Part shown: piece by piece, positions 1 through 11,950 of the stretch
How positions within the stretch are numbered: the first letter of the stretch is position 1
How the letters are laid out: every line of letters begins with the position of its first letter
Source: Botryosphaeria dothidea
Taxonomy: Eukaryota > Ascomycota > Dothideomycetes > Botryosphaeriales > Botryosphaeriaceae
Direction of reading: 5' to 3'
Length of the DNA stretch: 64,000 nucleotides
Assembly: GCA_011503125.2 (NCBI GenBank)
Contig: WWBZ02000007.1
Coordinates: 310,001 to 374,000 of the forward strand
Notes under the pieces: generated by a model
The model's database searches: none
What the model saw: only the letters and a program-made list of their open reading frames with translations
What the model was told of the DNA's origin: nothing
Program-made: the position numbers and the translations under genes

Positions 1-102
1 AACCCAAACATATGGCTTGAAATCTCTAAGGCAGGGGTAGTCAGAATAACAAAACTTTGCAGTCAACTTAGCAGACACCTTCTGCTATCTCGAATTTTCC
101 CG

Positions 103-3100
103 TCATCTCGGCCGAACCGACCAGGACTTCACCTGACATTCAAGAACCCCGTTCACCTTAGCTTTGTACGGATCGAGATAAGCCAGCATGTCCGGATTTT
201 CCCCTTCAATGTTGTATACGCGCAGCAAGATACAAACTTCCGATGCGGTCTCGAATGGCTTCAGCGCCATTCGTTCAAACTATTCAGGAGAAGTCCAGTC
301 AGCGCAAAAGCCGGAACCAAAAATTTCTGGGCCCCATGCAGAAACTCACCCGCTCGAACTGTGCACTATGCATGTCAAACGACTCGCCAAATGCCCCTGT
401 GGTTGTCTGGACATCCAGATAGTAAGTGGCGTCCGATGCAATCCAATCCGTAAGACTCAGATAGCCCAACCGAGTCAGCTCCCTCTTGAACCATCCCTCA
501 CTGTCTTTGTACACAATATTCGACGTTGCCTGTCCGATCCAAGGGCTCAGATCACGATACTTCTGGCTGACTTGTGCTACCTTGCGCATTGCGCTTGTCC
601 AATTGTCGAGGCCAAATCCTGGAGGGTTCATTGCACAGAGCCTCTCAAACACCTGCAACGAAAAGAGGCCCCGGAGTTAGTATACTTTGTCGTTGTTATC
701 GAATCGAGGACACTTACGAAAAGCTCTCCCGCAGCGACAAGTTTTATGTATCGATCAATCGGTGAGGGTCCGCAAAACTCCGGAACGACAAGGCCTGCTG
801 GTTCTGAAGGGACCTGTCCATTTCGGGGGAAAGCCTGTCCATGAGGCAACTCTCCTACTTTTTTGATGAGCCCGTTCAGTAACTCTCCGTATCCAGTGTC
901 TGTTTGAGGCACAGCAGACGTTTCAAAAGACTTTGGAGTAGTGGGAGGACGGCCGCGACCGTCAGAGTAGTCCTTCAGCCTCAATTCTTCCAAAGAGAAG
1001 TTGTGAAACTGTCTGTGCATCGTGATGGTCGCATATTGCGTGATTTGGCCTGTTGATACATCTACCTCCACGTATTCCTGGGAAGGCGTGCTGGAGGTGC
1101 CTTGGTTACCATCCTGGCTGAATCCAGTCCACGAGCAAGATGATGTCAAATTAGTGGCCAGGCCTACGATGTTGGTGTTGTCTACACGGCCAGCAGTTGC
1201 TGCAGAGGCACTTGTAGAGGGCGATGACCTGGATGTAGATACCACACTGTCGTGCCTTGCACAGTCCTCCACTCCGTCCTGTGTAGGGCCAAGCGGTGAT
1301 GAGCCTTTCCTGGGTGAAATTGAAGAACGGGTTCTTTCTGGGGCTGTTGAACAAGTAGTCTCTTTCTGGTCACCCGGTAGTGAAAGTGATCTGTCCAGTG
1401 CCTCTCCAAGCGTATCGATCTCATCTCGATCCCGGGCGATCCCCTCGATTTCTATTATTCCCATGCTTTCCAGTAAAGCGTCAAGGGTGTCGAGGTTACT
1501 ACATGCTAGGACCTGGACAATTACGGCTTCCGCATTGATATCATAGATAGACAAGAAAGTGAGCATGCGTTTCGGCAGGTCGTGGAGAAAGCAAAGCTCC
1601 CTTTCTCTCTTGTTTGTTGATACGAAAAAACCCAGATGGCCATCGATCTCTTCCAAATGGAAGTTGGCGCGGTTGCGTTCAACGGTATGCAGCTTCTGAT
1701 CCTGAATCAAGCTGATTGACTTAGAGATGCCGCTGCTTTGGGAAACTGTCACTTTCCGAAGAAGCTCGTATAGTGTTCGGTCATTTTTGCGGGTCTTGGC
1801 GCTGTCGAAATGTACGGCAACTCTATTGATGGTCAGGAGAATCCGACCAAGGCTCATATGAGGATCTCGGGACTTAGAATGATATTTCATGATCTCGAAA
1901 ATCATTCAACCTTAATTTCCTAAGACAGAGGAAGTAGTAGAACTCACCGGAATAGTGCATAAGCTTTCCGCCTCAACTCATCAGTCAATCTGGTATCTGG
2001 GGAACCACCGTTTACCGATGTTTTTTCTCGGACCGTTTTGGACATGAAGTTTGCTCTCAGTCCCAGCGTATACAGAAACTGCCTGGCGGCGTGGACCTCG
2101 CCTATGGAGAAATCCAGTAAGGTAGCCTTCCCTTGGAAAGCATGGTAGTATTCCTTTAGATCCGCGATGGCAAAAGTAGCACTGGAGTTTACCATTTTAA
2201 CATCCCCATTCGGAAACTTTACCGGCAAGATGTTCGCAGTCCGCAAATTGTCCACATCAGAGGACCAAGGACCAATGGAACTGATCAGAGCCATGTTTTT
2301 CTTTATCAGTGCAATGTCGGGTGGTTGAATTTTGGAGAGATCCTCAAGGGCTTCTAAGTGCATGCTAATGTCGGGCTTCTGCATGCCCAACATTCGAGTA
2401 AAGAAATCCTCGAGTGCAGCGTAGTGTGTGCCAATAGATACCTTCTGGGGTATATGAGTCTGACCTGGTGCCCAAAGACACGCGGAGGTGGGATACCATG
2501 CCTTTTGTTCTGGTAAGTATACCAAGCCATCCGTCTCAAAATTCCATCTGCATGCTGTGGTCAGTACGTGTAATAAGAGAACGAGTATGACGAGTATACT
2601 CACCGAAGAGTCTCAAAAATGCTGTCCTTCTCAAAGCTGCACCACAGAGATCGATAAATATCGGAAACCTTTTGGAGATTCTTTTCTTTCTTCTTTTTCA
2701 TGGATCGGAGCTCTTCAACAGAGTCCAGCCATGTAGCGCTTTTCATCTGGAGAACTTCCTGGAACAGGTGTTCCAATTGGGGATACCCTTCAATTCTGCG
2801 GAGGCGAGGTCTCACTGGCTCGAGCCAGTCAGGGCCATCCCAGAAGCATTGTTCCAAGGACACCCATCTCGAGAGCTCTGTTGTGTTGCCCGGGATTATC
2901 ACTGATTTCGACAGTTTAAAGAACCTGCTACAGGAAGATCAGTATTGACCCAGCGACGTAACATCAAGCAAAACTTACGAAACGACAATGGTGTCTATTG
3001 TCGAGGTGCACATCTTCATGATCCTATCATAAATCTGGAGAGCAGAATTGCATGCTCTCTTGTCAGGGGTACCAGAGTTTACACGACGGATGTGGCCAAG

Positions 3101-5702
3101 AATATGCAAATAGAATGAGACATCATCTGTGAAGCCGACTCCAAAATGTGCCAAGAACTTCCAAGATTCTATCAGATCAGTACACTCAGAATCCGAAGGC
3201 ATCTGAAGAAATATTGGAGGATTGGCATCAAACTCGGCGGCTGTGCTCTTCAACGATGATAATGGCAGGTAGGCGCTGTCCAGTTTAATCACCCCTCCAC
3301 CATCGCGAGGCACCTGGCACTTGCGTATCGAGGTCGCTATTTCTGCGGTGATCTGAGACCCGTAATTCGGCCAGTTCTTTCTCAAGAGTTCGAGTACTTT
3401 GTCCGAGCGGTATTCAAGGATGTATTTTAGAGCCTTGGAGGGCTTGCCGAATTCGCTTATCTGGGGGAAGCGACGTATCCGAAGAAATTCCTCAAGCCAC
3501 ATCTCCCATGATCTTCCACGGCTCCGGGCATCGGGTGATACAGCATCGAGATACTTTTGATCCAGGAAGTGAGTAGAGAAGCCTGGAGCGTTTCCACTTT
3601 TCTGAAACAGCTGGTGTGCACTGCACTCATCTGATCGGTCCGGAAAGTAGATTGTATTCTTCAATGCAGCTGCGTATACGCCAGGTGTACCGTTCCACTC
3701 TGTGATCAGCCCAGAGCCTTGACTCAGACGCACTTCACCCTCTTCGTGCCAGAAAAGGAACCGGAGGTCGCTAGGCCTGTCGCGGAAAAAAGCCTCACCG
3801 CGTTGTGAGTAAATTTCCGAAATGACCACTTGTGGCTTACACTCTTCAACCCCCAGGAGCGAGAACAATTTGACAAGGGGCGGGCTATTCATCCACCTGG
3901 GATTTACCAAGAGGAAACCCAGGTCCGTTGGAATCTCGCATGGCCCTACAGTGGGGAAGTAAATCTTCTTTGAGGCTGTCGTCGCCGCCACCCACTCCGT
4001 TTCGCTCAGAGGAATCAATGGCAGCGACTGTATCCGTAAGCGGTTGGAACCTTCTTGCGTTCGCTCGAATAATGCTGTGAGAAAATCTGCAACACGGTTA
4101 TGCCAGTCATCCGGAATTGCAGCTTTCCATCTTGAAATTCCTTTCAAGTCTGACTCTACTCTGTCTAGGGCTTCGTGGACCAACAGTTTTTTTACACCCA
4201 GTGGTCTCAGCATTTCAAAATCTCGAAGCTCATACTCAGGCGCTAGATAAATATCTTCCCCGAGATCAGCAAATAAGGGTCGGCCATCATTGTCCAAAAA
4301 CTTGGGGGCCACGTAGCGAAGCTGTTCAGGGCGATAGAGGCGACTTTGGGTCCAGGACCTGAGTATTGGAGTTTCCTTCAGGAGGGCTTCGATTTTCGGC
4401 TTTAGTTGCCCCCAGAACTCATCGGATATGGAGTCTTCAGGCAGATATCTCATCCACTGATACTGGAGCGTACCGTGCTCGCAGAACTGCAATACGGCGT
4501 CCCGAAATGTTTCGGCAACGCTGGCGAGCAATGCCTCGTTTCTCGGGCAGTCAAAAACATCCTCGCGACTGGCTTGCGTTATGAAGTCCGACTGAATCAG
4601 GAACTGTGTAATGAAGAGTATTAGCATGAGAAGGATAGGCGTGAGAAGGGTGCTTCGTTACCTGGAACCCGACTTGGCGAAGGGGGAGATACGCGAATAC
4701 ATGCTGTTTCTGTAGCATCGGTACTTTTTTCTCGTCCACTGGAAATGCAAGAACCACTTCTGCCTGGTCGGTATACCGCCTCGCTGCATCATAGGGCAAG
4801 TTCTTGACAGCTCGCCTTGTTACCTGAAAGTACTTCGTTTCGGTGGACATTGGTCCGTCGTTGACTATAGTCTTCTTACGAATTACCTCCCAATTCTGCC
4901 CAAATTCTCGGTCGTGAAAGTGTGTGATCACTGTGGTATCACCGGCTGCTGGGTAGATGCTGACTCTGATGGACCGTATCTTGGATAGGAACAGCAGCAA
5001 ATTGTCTGGGAGGTTGGAAAAGTCATCGACGCGTTGCGGAAAATCTGACGGATGCAGTAGCGTCAACGTCATCCGGGTCCCAACTCCTTTGGGCAGGTCT
5101 TCGTACGGTTCATTCATGGGCGTGACCATTCCGAGCCCGTCGTCGTCAGAGTCGCGCGTGTGCGTAAAGGAGAAAGAAAAAGGCCCCGACTGGATGTGCA
5201 CCTTCTTGGCAACTTTGAACACAGACTTGAAGCCGATGCCCTTCTCGCCGACGTATCCTTGCACGTTTACCTTGGTGCTTTGTCCGGTGCTGCATATTGC
5301 TTTGAAGTTCTCGACATTGAACCCCTCTTCATTAGAGTCGATCACGATCTTGTCTGGGTAGAGGCTGAAATGGAGATACGGAATGGACCACATGGCGTAT
5401 TGATTGTCTTCTGCATTCTGGATCAATTCATATAAGAATCGAATGTCTTTCGAGTACAGGTTCGTCGCCAGTCTAGGGGCCCTTGGTCAGCAGTGGGATG
5501 TGGCAGCCTCAGAAACACGCGTGTTGACGTACGTCTTTGTTGCAGATCCAAGCTTTCTGCGCACATGCTGCAGAGCTTCCAGAACATCAGGGAAGTTTGT
5601 CTTAAGCAGGACTTCATCTTCTGGCGAGATGCCTCCATTCTCCTTCCGTACCTGAGCGACCAGCTTCTGGGCGTCTTCCCGCGTGAGCGGAGGACGTGAC
5701 AT
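103..5702 (-). CDS. Sacsin/NO VEIN-like Hsp90-fold ATPase with DUF3883-like C-terminus
   Basis: Eight exons on the minus strand: 5702-5533, 5472-4662, 4603-2979, 2927-2604, 2547-1948, 1852-718, 652-350 and 279-103, giving 1,714 aa with phase kept at every join. The N-terminus holds a Bergerat-type ATP site: ELIQNAEDN (N76, D79), IDSNEEGF (about 101-108) and GEKGIGFKSVF (about 132-142). This is the signature of sacsin and NO VEIN proteins. A Ser/Pro-rich linker follows in exon 6. The last two exons carry a DUF3883-like region with YYLDVQTTTG and a run of aromatic and basic residues. In the family this region resembles a restriction-endonuclease fold; here the usual Lys of an E/D-x-K motif reads Gln. 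The start ATG at 5702 is chosen because the preceding residues (to 5921) do not look like the family. The least certain join is intron 1853-1947: the obvious TTAG acceptor near 1910 meets stop codons, so a weaker ATGAG acceptor was used. Function is unknown; a chaperone-like or conflict role is inferred from the family. Confidence 0.8.
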
Positions 5703-6552
5703 CGAGATCAGTGGCTTGACCGATAAACAAAGATCTTGGAACAGCAAATAGATATTCTGTGACAAATTTTCGAGAAAGGCGGAGGTGAAGAGCATCCGTT
5801 GTGTGCTGCGCCGGGTTGATATTCGCTCAGCTGCGGCACAGCAAGGCGGCAACGGAAAACCATCATTGGCTGGCTTGTGAGACATCTCCATGATTGATCG
5901 CCGGGCTCCCCCCATCTTCACATTGCCAGCTCACCCTTTGTACAGAGGGATGCCGTAAATTCCCGTGGCGTGTCGAAGCATTCGTCCGGATAGCTTTGTC
6001 CTGCAGCCGGACGGATGCTTCTATTCCACGTGAAGGTGTATTCGTTGAGAACCGTCATAAATAACCGCTGGCTGCAGCATTCCTCTGTACGGTGCTAAAG
6101 TTAGCTGTCCACGTTTCGCAATGGGGCCAAATCGTGTTGCACGAGTAATTGAAAAGCGGGTTCACCCCAATTCGTCATCCGGGCTTCGGAAGCGCCGATG
6201 ACCCTCTTTGCACCGATCGACTTTGAAGCGCTACAGTTCTTGCATATCAGTATCTCAGACCTCGTTTCGGCTGCGCAGTGGGCGGTATCGATGAGCAAAG
6301 CTTGCACTCTGGAATCCCACCTCTGGGATCGACATCTGAAAGATTTACAAACCGGCCATTTAAGTACATCGCCATCCTCCTAATGCCACATCCACTGATG
6401 CTAAAGTTTGAAACGAAGAGCCCGCTCAGTGCCTGTGAAAAAGTGGAAAATCAGAGTGACAGGAAATGCTTAAGACTTTGAAGAGGAAACAGAGCTCTGC
6501 CAATGGATTGATATGAAGTTAATTGGAGAAATACTTTCGCTTGAGTCACTTA
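5703..6552. other. Intergenic spacer
   Basis: No convincing coding signal. Short open frames here overlap in several frames and show no domain. It must contain the promoter of the sacsin-like gene and the 3' end of the first BTB gene. Confidence 0.5.
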
Positions 6553-7656
6553 CTAACCCCTATCGCTGGAGTAGTCGGTTCCAAACATTCCATAGAGGCT
6601 TCCTACATCCATGGTAACATCTGGAGGACCAAAGATATTGCGCGGTCGCTTCCTCATCGGCGGCCCATCTGAAGCGCCAGAAGCTTCCCGCTTCCTTTTC
6701 TCAGCGCCATCCATCGCCCGACGCACTAACTCTTTCGTGTCTACCTCGTCTTCGTCGGGCGCTGGCACGATCTGGTGCGCCCAATTGATGCAGCTCATAC
6801 TGGCATCGCATAGGTTACAGGGAATCTCCACAAGACAGTCGGGCCGGAGTAAAATCATAGGACATAAGTCCTTGCAGGCCGGATATTTCACCCACTGAGC
6901 TGGCGACTGAGGAATAGCTGCCTGTCTGCGTGCGAGTTCTTTCCAGAAGTCATCGACCGAGTCGACAGTGTCCACGAAGGTTTGGTTCAACAACAGACCC
7001 TTCATGTGGTTCTGGCATTGCTCTAAAATCACGTCTCGCAGACGTGGATCGGAGCTGTGGGTGTTGTCGTATACGAACTCCACCAGCTCCGGAAAGGCGG
7101 CCAGCTGTGTCCAGAGTGGGTTGAGACGAAACCCAGCTCTCAATTCATCTGAGGTGTAGGACTTCATGTTTTGTACCTCGTATTTGTCCGCGAAAACGTA
7201 GCATATAGCGCAGCAATGCGCTCTAGCCATGGGCACATTCAAACCACGTTTCGGTGCGGTAATTTCCCTTGGACCAGCTTTGGTCAGCGGATAGGAGTAA
7301 GGATAGAGGAAATCGACCATGGTTCGAGTGAGTCGCGGGTCGTCTTCTGTGAATTCGATAAGACTTGTTTGTGCCCCCTTCCTGCTATGAGCAACTTGAT
7401 ACTAGGAGGACGGCGGAGGGCGAGAATGTTCAGATACCCTGAACGGTGAACCGGGCCTGCAGGCATTGTAGAAGAATTTGGATTGCGAACACACGATAAC
7501 CTTGTGGAGCTTGATTTCTTCGCCGTCTCGGCACCGTATAACGAGGTCGATGAGTTCGCTCCCAAGTCCGGGCGACAGTGACGAATGCTCAAAGATGGGC
7601 GTATAGGCGTAATGTTTGTGCGACGCGAGACAGAGGGACACGTCCGCCTGATCCAC
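6553..7656 (-). CDS. BTB/POZ domain protein A (array member 1)
   Basis: Two recognisable exons: from about 7656 to 7438, and 7377-6553, joined in phase 0. The BTB core reads DLVIRCRDGEEIKLHKVIVC, then SQSKFFYNAC, and after the intron FTEDDPRLTRTMVDFLYPY. The downstream helical part has FADKYEVQNMKSY and VYDNTHSSDPRLRDVIL, positions shared by all members of the array. The tail has two Cys pairs (YPACKDLC and CNLCDAS) and a Trp spaced like a small zinc ribbon, then a Lys/Arg-rich end. BTB domains dimerise or bind cullin-3; no partner is visible. The 5' end is unresolved: no ATG opens this frame, so there is either a further 5' exon or a damaged start. The acceptor used (GGAAG at about 7378-7382) is weak. 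BTB identity is firm, gene start is not. Confidence 0.7.
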
Positions 7657-7848
7657 GTCGTGGCTGCGGGGGTTTATCGATAAGAGAGTGGTTGCCGCAC
7701 ATCAAATTAAATTAAAAGCTCCAATTTATTCCGACGCCATCCGATATTTTGCAGTACTATTAAACACAACGAAAGAATCGTCCCAAAAGTTCGTGCCAAT
7801 GATGAAGAGAAAAAAAGATTCGTAAAAAAGGTGAGGCTCCTCCCCCCT

Positions 7849-9051
7849 TTATTCCGTCCTCTGCCTCTTGGCCGCCCTGGCCTCCTCCATCATCTCCTCG
7901 TCGTTCGGATCGTACTTGATGATGCTGGCGCGCCACGTCTTGTGCTCCTCGACGGTGCCGCAGCCCCAGCACGGCGGGCTGCGCTCGTCCTCCTCCCATG
8001 GCAGGTTCATCATGACCTCGCCGCACGTGACGCAACGGTACAGCTCCATCCACGGCCACGTGGCCGAGTACTGCGCAAAGGCCGCCCAGAAGCCGTCGAT
8101 GCGGTCCATCTCCTCGACGAAGGCCGGGTTGCGCGTGAAGTACTTGAGGCGGGTCTTGATGACGGCGAGGGCGACGCAGCGCAGGCGCTTGTCGCTCTCG
8201 GGCGTCGTCTCGAAGATCTTGGTGACGACCTGGGGGAAGTTGGGCTCGCGCCAGCCGCGCAGCCGCACCGCCGCGTCCATGAAGTGCCGCCACGCCTGCT
8301 CCTTCAGCTCCGACACCTGGTACTTCTCGGCGATCGCGTACAGCCCCACCAGGTACATCATCGAGCTGCCCACGTTGGCCGCCAGGATCTCGCTGTTGAT
8401 CAGCCGCTCCACCTGCACCCGCGACGTGTAGAAGTAGCCGAGCAGCCCGTCGACCAGCTCCGGCTCGTCATCATCCAGGCTGATGATGCCCGGCTGAGCT
8501 TCCTGCGACGAGGCGTCAGTTGGCGCTCCCGGCTTCGAAACGTCGCGCGCTTGCCATACCTGGAATGAGAAGTCCGGCTTCAATGCCTCGGCGAAGAAAG
8601 CCGATTGCGGGCACAGGATCACCCGGTGCACGTAGAAGGTGTAGTCACGGCACTTGACCACCAGATCGCTGAAGTTGCCCTCCTCGAACCGCCCATCGTA
8701 GAGTCTTGATGATGTTCGTCAGCCCATTGATTCTGTGCGGCGTTGTTGATCAGGGCGGACCCACTTATCCAGTCCGCGCTTGAAGTCGCTGTTGACCCTG
8801 TCGGAATCGGGCTCTGTGAAAGTGCCATCCACGCAGGGCTTGACGTTGTAGCCCAGAGGAGGGAAACGGTAAAATCCAGGGCTGGTGGTCGCCGCCGCCG
8901 ACACGGATTTCTCACGGCCAGCGACGATCGCGAAGGATGATTCAGGGCCGCCGGCGTAGGGCGGAGGCGGTGAGGAGAGCCTGCGCTGCGAAGAAGTGGC
9001 AGAGCTCCAGAGACGAGAGATAGACTGCCGCGAGAGTGATTTTGCGTCCAT
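7849..9051 (-). CDS. BTB/POZ domain protein B with zinc-ribbon-like tail (array member 2)
   Basis: Three exons, 9051-8765, 8704-8560 and 8502-7849, give 361 aa; lengths sum to a multiple of three. The first exon is a Ser/Pro-rich leader ending PPLGYNVKP and RGLDK. The second starts LYDGRFEEGNFSDLVVKC, the first strand of the BTB fold, and includes HRVILCPQSAFFAEALKP. The third has DDDEPELVDGLLGYFYTSR and IAEKYQVSELKEQAW. The C-terminus has two Cys pairs (YRCVTCGE and PCWGCGT) with a following KTW, like a zinc ribbon, and ends in a basic KRQR stretch. An in-frame TGA at 8728-8726 lies inside the 60-nt intron 8705-8764, so it is not a nonsense mutation. It sits between members A and C in the same orientation. 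Molecular role unknown; BTB implies homodimerisation or a ubiquitin-ligase adaptor. Confidence 0.8.
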
Positions 9052-9425
9052 TTTTTCCACGGCTGAGTGAAGACCAGAGTGAGAGGTTGAGCTGTGGGAG
9101 ACAAAGGGGTTGAGGACGGGGAGAAGAACTGTGCCAACAACGCGCAGAACTCATCCCACGATAGCCTGCCACGTGCGTTCACCGGTCCATCTGGCGGTGG
9201 GCGGGGACGTTGTCAATCGTGCACAGGCCGCGAACATGATTCTCCTGACAGCACGACGGTGAAATCGTGGCCGCCATCTCGCTCCACCAGGAGCCGGGGT
9301 CGAGCCGCCGGGAGGGGAAAAAAAAATCGTGTATGCCGTGTATTGTGAATGGAAGCTACCCTCTACGAAGAATCGCTGAAGGCGGAATCAACCGAGTGCT
9401 CCATCAGCAATATCCTCCGACGTTC

Positions 9426-10597
9426 TCAACTGTCTACTCTGCCTATTGTCGCCGGATCGTCGAAGATGGAGAAATTCCTCCATATAGCAGCTGAATGGTC
9501 AAACCCACAGCCAGGACAGAAGCCGATCTTGTTATCATGTAATTCCAACACAACTTGCTGGACGCAGGCCGGGCAATACCGGTGCTCGACGTTTTGGGAA
9601 ATTTGCCGAGTACATCGCCAAATTCTTCCAGAAGCCTTCGATCTTATCCATTTCCTCTTTGAAGCGCGGAGTTTTCATGAACCAGTGGAGCTGGGGCTTT
9701 ACGGCGCTAAGTATTGCGTAGCGGAGGGGCTTGTCGTTCTCTGGGATCGATTCCCACACATATGGAATGATGCCGATGAACTCGGGCGATTTCCACGCGT
9801 CATGGTTCAAACAATCGACGAATTCTCCCCATGCCCGCATCTTCAAGCCTTCGACTCGGTACTTCTCTGCGATGGCGTAAATCTTCGCGTAGATTTTTGC
9901 CATCGCAACCTTCGTGGATTGACCATCGTAAATTTTGAGGAGTACGTCGTGCGTGTAGAAGTACCCGAGCAAGACATAGACGAGTCCCTCGCTCTCCTCG
10001 CTCAGGTCAATAACTCCGGTCTGGGCCTCCTTTTTACGCAGCCAGAGCTCGATTTTTGCCTGCGGATGCCAGAGGGATGCGAAATGCGTTCATACCACCC
10101 AAGGGGAGCCCAGTTTACAGGCATTGTCAAAGAATTCGCTCTGCGAACAAACAACAAGTTTGTGCACGTGGAAGTCCAGTTCCCCGCATTTCACGACGAG
10201 ATCCGAGTACTTTTTTTTGCGATAATCCACATTCCCATAACCTATACCTCGACTTTAGTCATCCCGAATCTGTAGCCATGAGCCATTAGGGTCTTGCAAC
10301 TTACTCGTTCATCACCTCCGACAGCCCGCCACCAGTTTGGACTCCGCACCCCTGGCGGTAGTAATAATGCCAAAACTCGCGGCCTTTGGGAGTGTCGATT
10401 ACTCTGTGCGGACTCACGTCATATCCCAACGGCGTCGTCAGGGTCGGTAGATTCACAAGCGAAACTTCCTGTGTCAATGCGCTCTCAGAAGTTGGCAATG
10501 AATCCTGCCGATGTAGATGGAGAGCCACAGCCGTCAAGGGATGAAGTTGTTGATGAGTCGACCCGAGTCTGAAACAGTAGCGCGTGAGCCTAAACAC
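9426..10597 (-). pseudogene. BTB/POZ domain protein C (array member 3), frameshifted
   Basis: Exons are about 10597-10305, 10252-10096, then 10029 down to 9426. The 5' exon carries PLGYDVSPH, matching PLGYNVKP of member B, but no ATG opens it. The BTB core reads KYSDLVVKCGELDFHVHKLV then CSQSEFFDNACK. After the intron comes EAQTGVIDLSEESEGLVYV. The reading frame then breaks at a run of four T (9592-9595, plus strand). Before it the frame reads MYSANFP; after it, one frame over, NVEHRYCPAC and FCPGCGFDHSAAIW, the zinc-ribbon tail of the family, up to the TGA at 9428-9426. Without the shift the protein ends in 20 unrelated residues at 9535. A single-base excess in the homopolymer explains it: either a young pseudogene or an assembly error. 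No intron can bridge so short a gap. Confidence 0.65.
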
Positions 10598-10755
10598 GTC
10601 CCCGTTCGGAGATATCGTATCGATAAGAGAGACTGCACATCATCCCATTCTTCTCTACCATACCGAGAAACGTATACACACAATCCAGATGAAACATCGA
10701 ATCATACCAAAAACGAGAAGAGAAAACGCCGTAATACCTACATCAATCAAGCCGA

Positions 10756-11686
10756 TCACGCACGGCCAGCACCATGCTTCCGCGCCACCCTCTTCCTCTT
10801 CCCCGTCCTCTCCACGCGCGCCCAAAGCTCACCCTCAAAAGCCCCCGAGTCCTTCTCGCAGTACCGCCAGAAAGGCTCGCACTCCCACAGCTCATACGCA
10901 TGCCGTGCACAATACTCCATCACCGCATCCCTTAGCCCCCTGTCCGACTCGGGCGTCGAATTGTACACGCCCTCGACCAGCCGATGCACGCAGTACTTGT
11001 ACGTCGCGATATCGAGCGGCCCGTCCTTGCCGAGGTAAGGCAGGAACTTCTTCCTCGCCAGCTCCTTGAGCGGCTGGACGTCGTACTTGGCGGCGAGCGC
11101 GTAGACTTTCGCGTGGAAGATGGCGATGCCGAGATCGCGGCCGCGGCCGCAGGCGTTGCGCTGCCGGGTGTCTCTGTAGTCGCCGTTGTAGATGAACCTG
11201 AGCATAGCTTGGACGACGGGGGCTTCGTCTTCGACGAGGCGGATGATGCCGGTGCGGGCTTCCTGGTGAAGATTCTGTCAGCTGTGTCTGCTGCCGGATG
11301 GGGCGGGGCGGGCGCAGCCGATGTGTGTTCTGTACTTTGAAGTTGTGCTCGGGCTTGAGTGCGTTATTGAAGAAGCTGGACTTTTCGCAGACGACGAGCA
11401 TGTGGCACTGGAATGTCATGTGCTCGCAGCGGATGAGGAGGTCTGCGCATGCGTCCGGAGCGAACTTATAGTGTGCGGCGCCTCTACTTTTCAGCTTTGC
11501 TGCAGGAACCGTCTTCATGTCGACGTTGATATTGGCCTGGCGCATTCCGGGAACAGGTCTAGCGTCCTCATCGTCAGCCGTCGTCTTGGACAAACGCTTG
11601 CTGAGCCCAGGCAGTTGTTTCTTGGTCGGTACCAAACCGCGAGCCAGCTGGCTCGGGTAATCGGGGAAGAAAAAGACCATAAACAT
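10756..11686 (-). CDS. BTB/POZ domain protein D (array member 4), no zinc-ribbon tail
   Basis: Two exons, 11686-11336 and 11262-10756, give 285 aa. A leader of about 75 residues precedes the BTB core: DACADLLIRCEHMTFQCHML, VVCEKSSFFNNALKP, and after the intron EARTGIIRLVEDEAPVVQAM. The later helices have LAAKYDVQPLKELARKKF and VYNSTPESDRGLRDAVMEYC. Unlike its neighbours it stops soon after EPFWRYCEKDSGAFEGELW with a basic tail (GKRKRVARKHG) that could be a nuclear localisation signal. The Cys-pair tail is absent. The ATG at 11686 may be preceded by another exon, because a CTAAC...CCCAG branch and acceptor sits just upstream. Role unknown. Confidence 0.75.
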
Positions 11687-11950
11687 CGTCTGGGGTTAGG
11701 GGAACGCGTGGCATCATAGAGCTGAAGTAAGTGAAAAGAATTGCCAGCATCCTGAGGAATCGGGATGTTGAGATGGCAATCAAGAAAGATTGGTGGAAGG
11801 AATCATCGAGCCACAGACAGAGGAGGGAAAGGGCAAGGTGTTTCCAGGTAACCACTGGAATATTTTTAGAAATGAGATATTGCCTCCCAGTATACGTACA
11901 AATGCACAACAAATTCAAAATGAAGAAAAAATAATTACGCAGGGGTATCT

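Noticed and set aside
8719..9060. A separate small gene upstream of BTB copy B, ending at a TGA
   Set aside because: Its frame is the same as that of the BTB exon. A 60-nt intron (8705-8764) removes the TGA and yields a 361-aa protein, so it is the first exon of copy B.
10205..10225. A possible frameshift at the A8 run near the start of BTB copy C
   Set aside because: A 52-nt intron (10253-10304, donor GTAAGT, acceptor CTAAAG) joins the 5' exon in the right phase, so the A8 run needs no correction.
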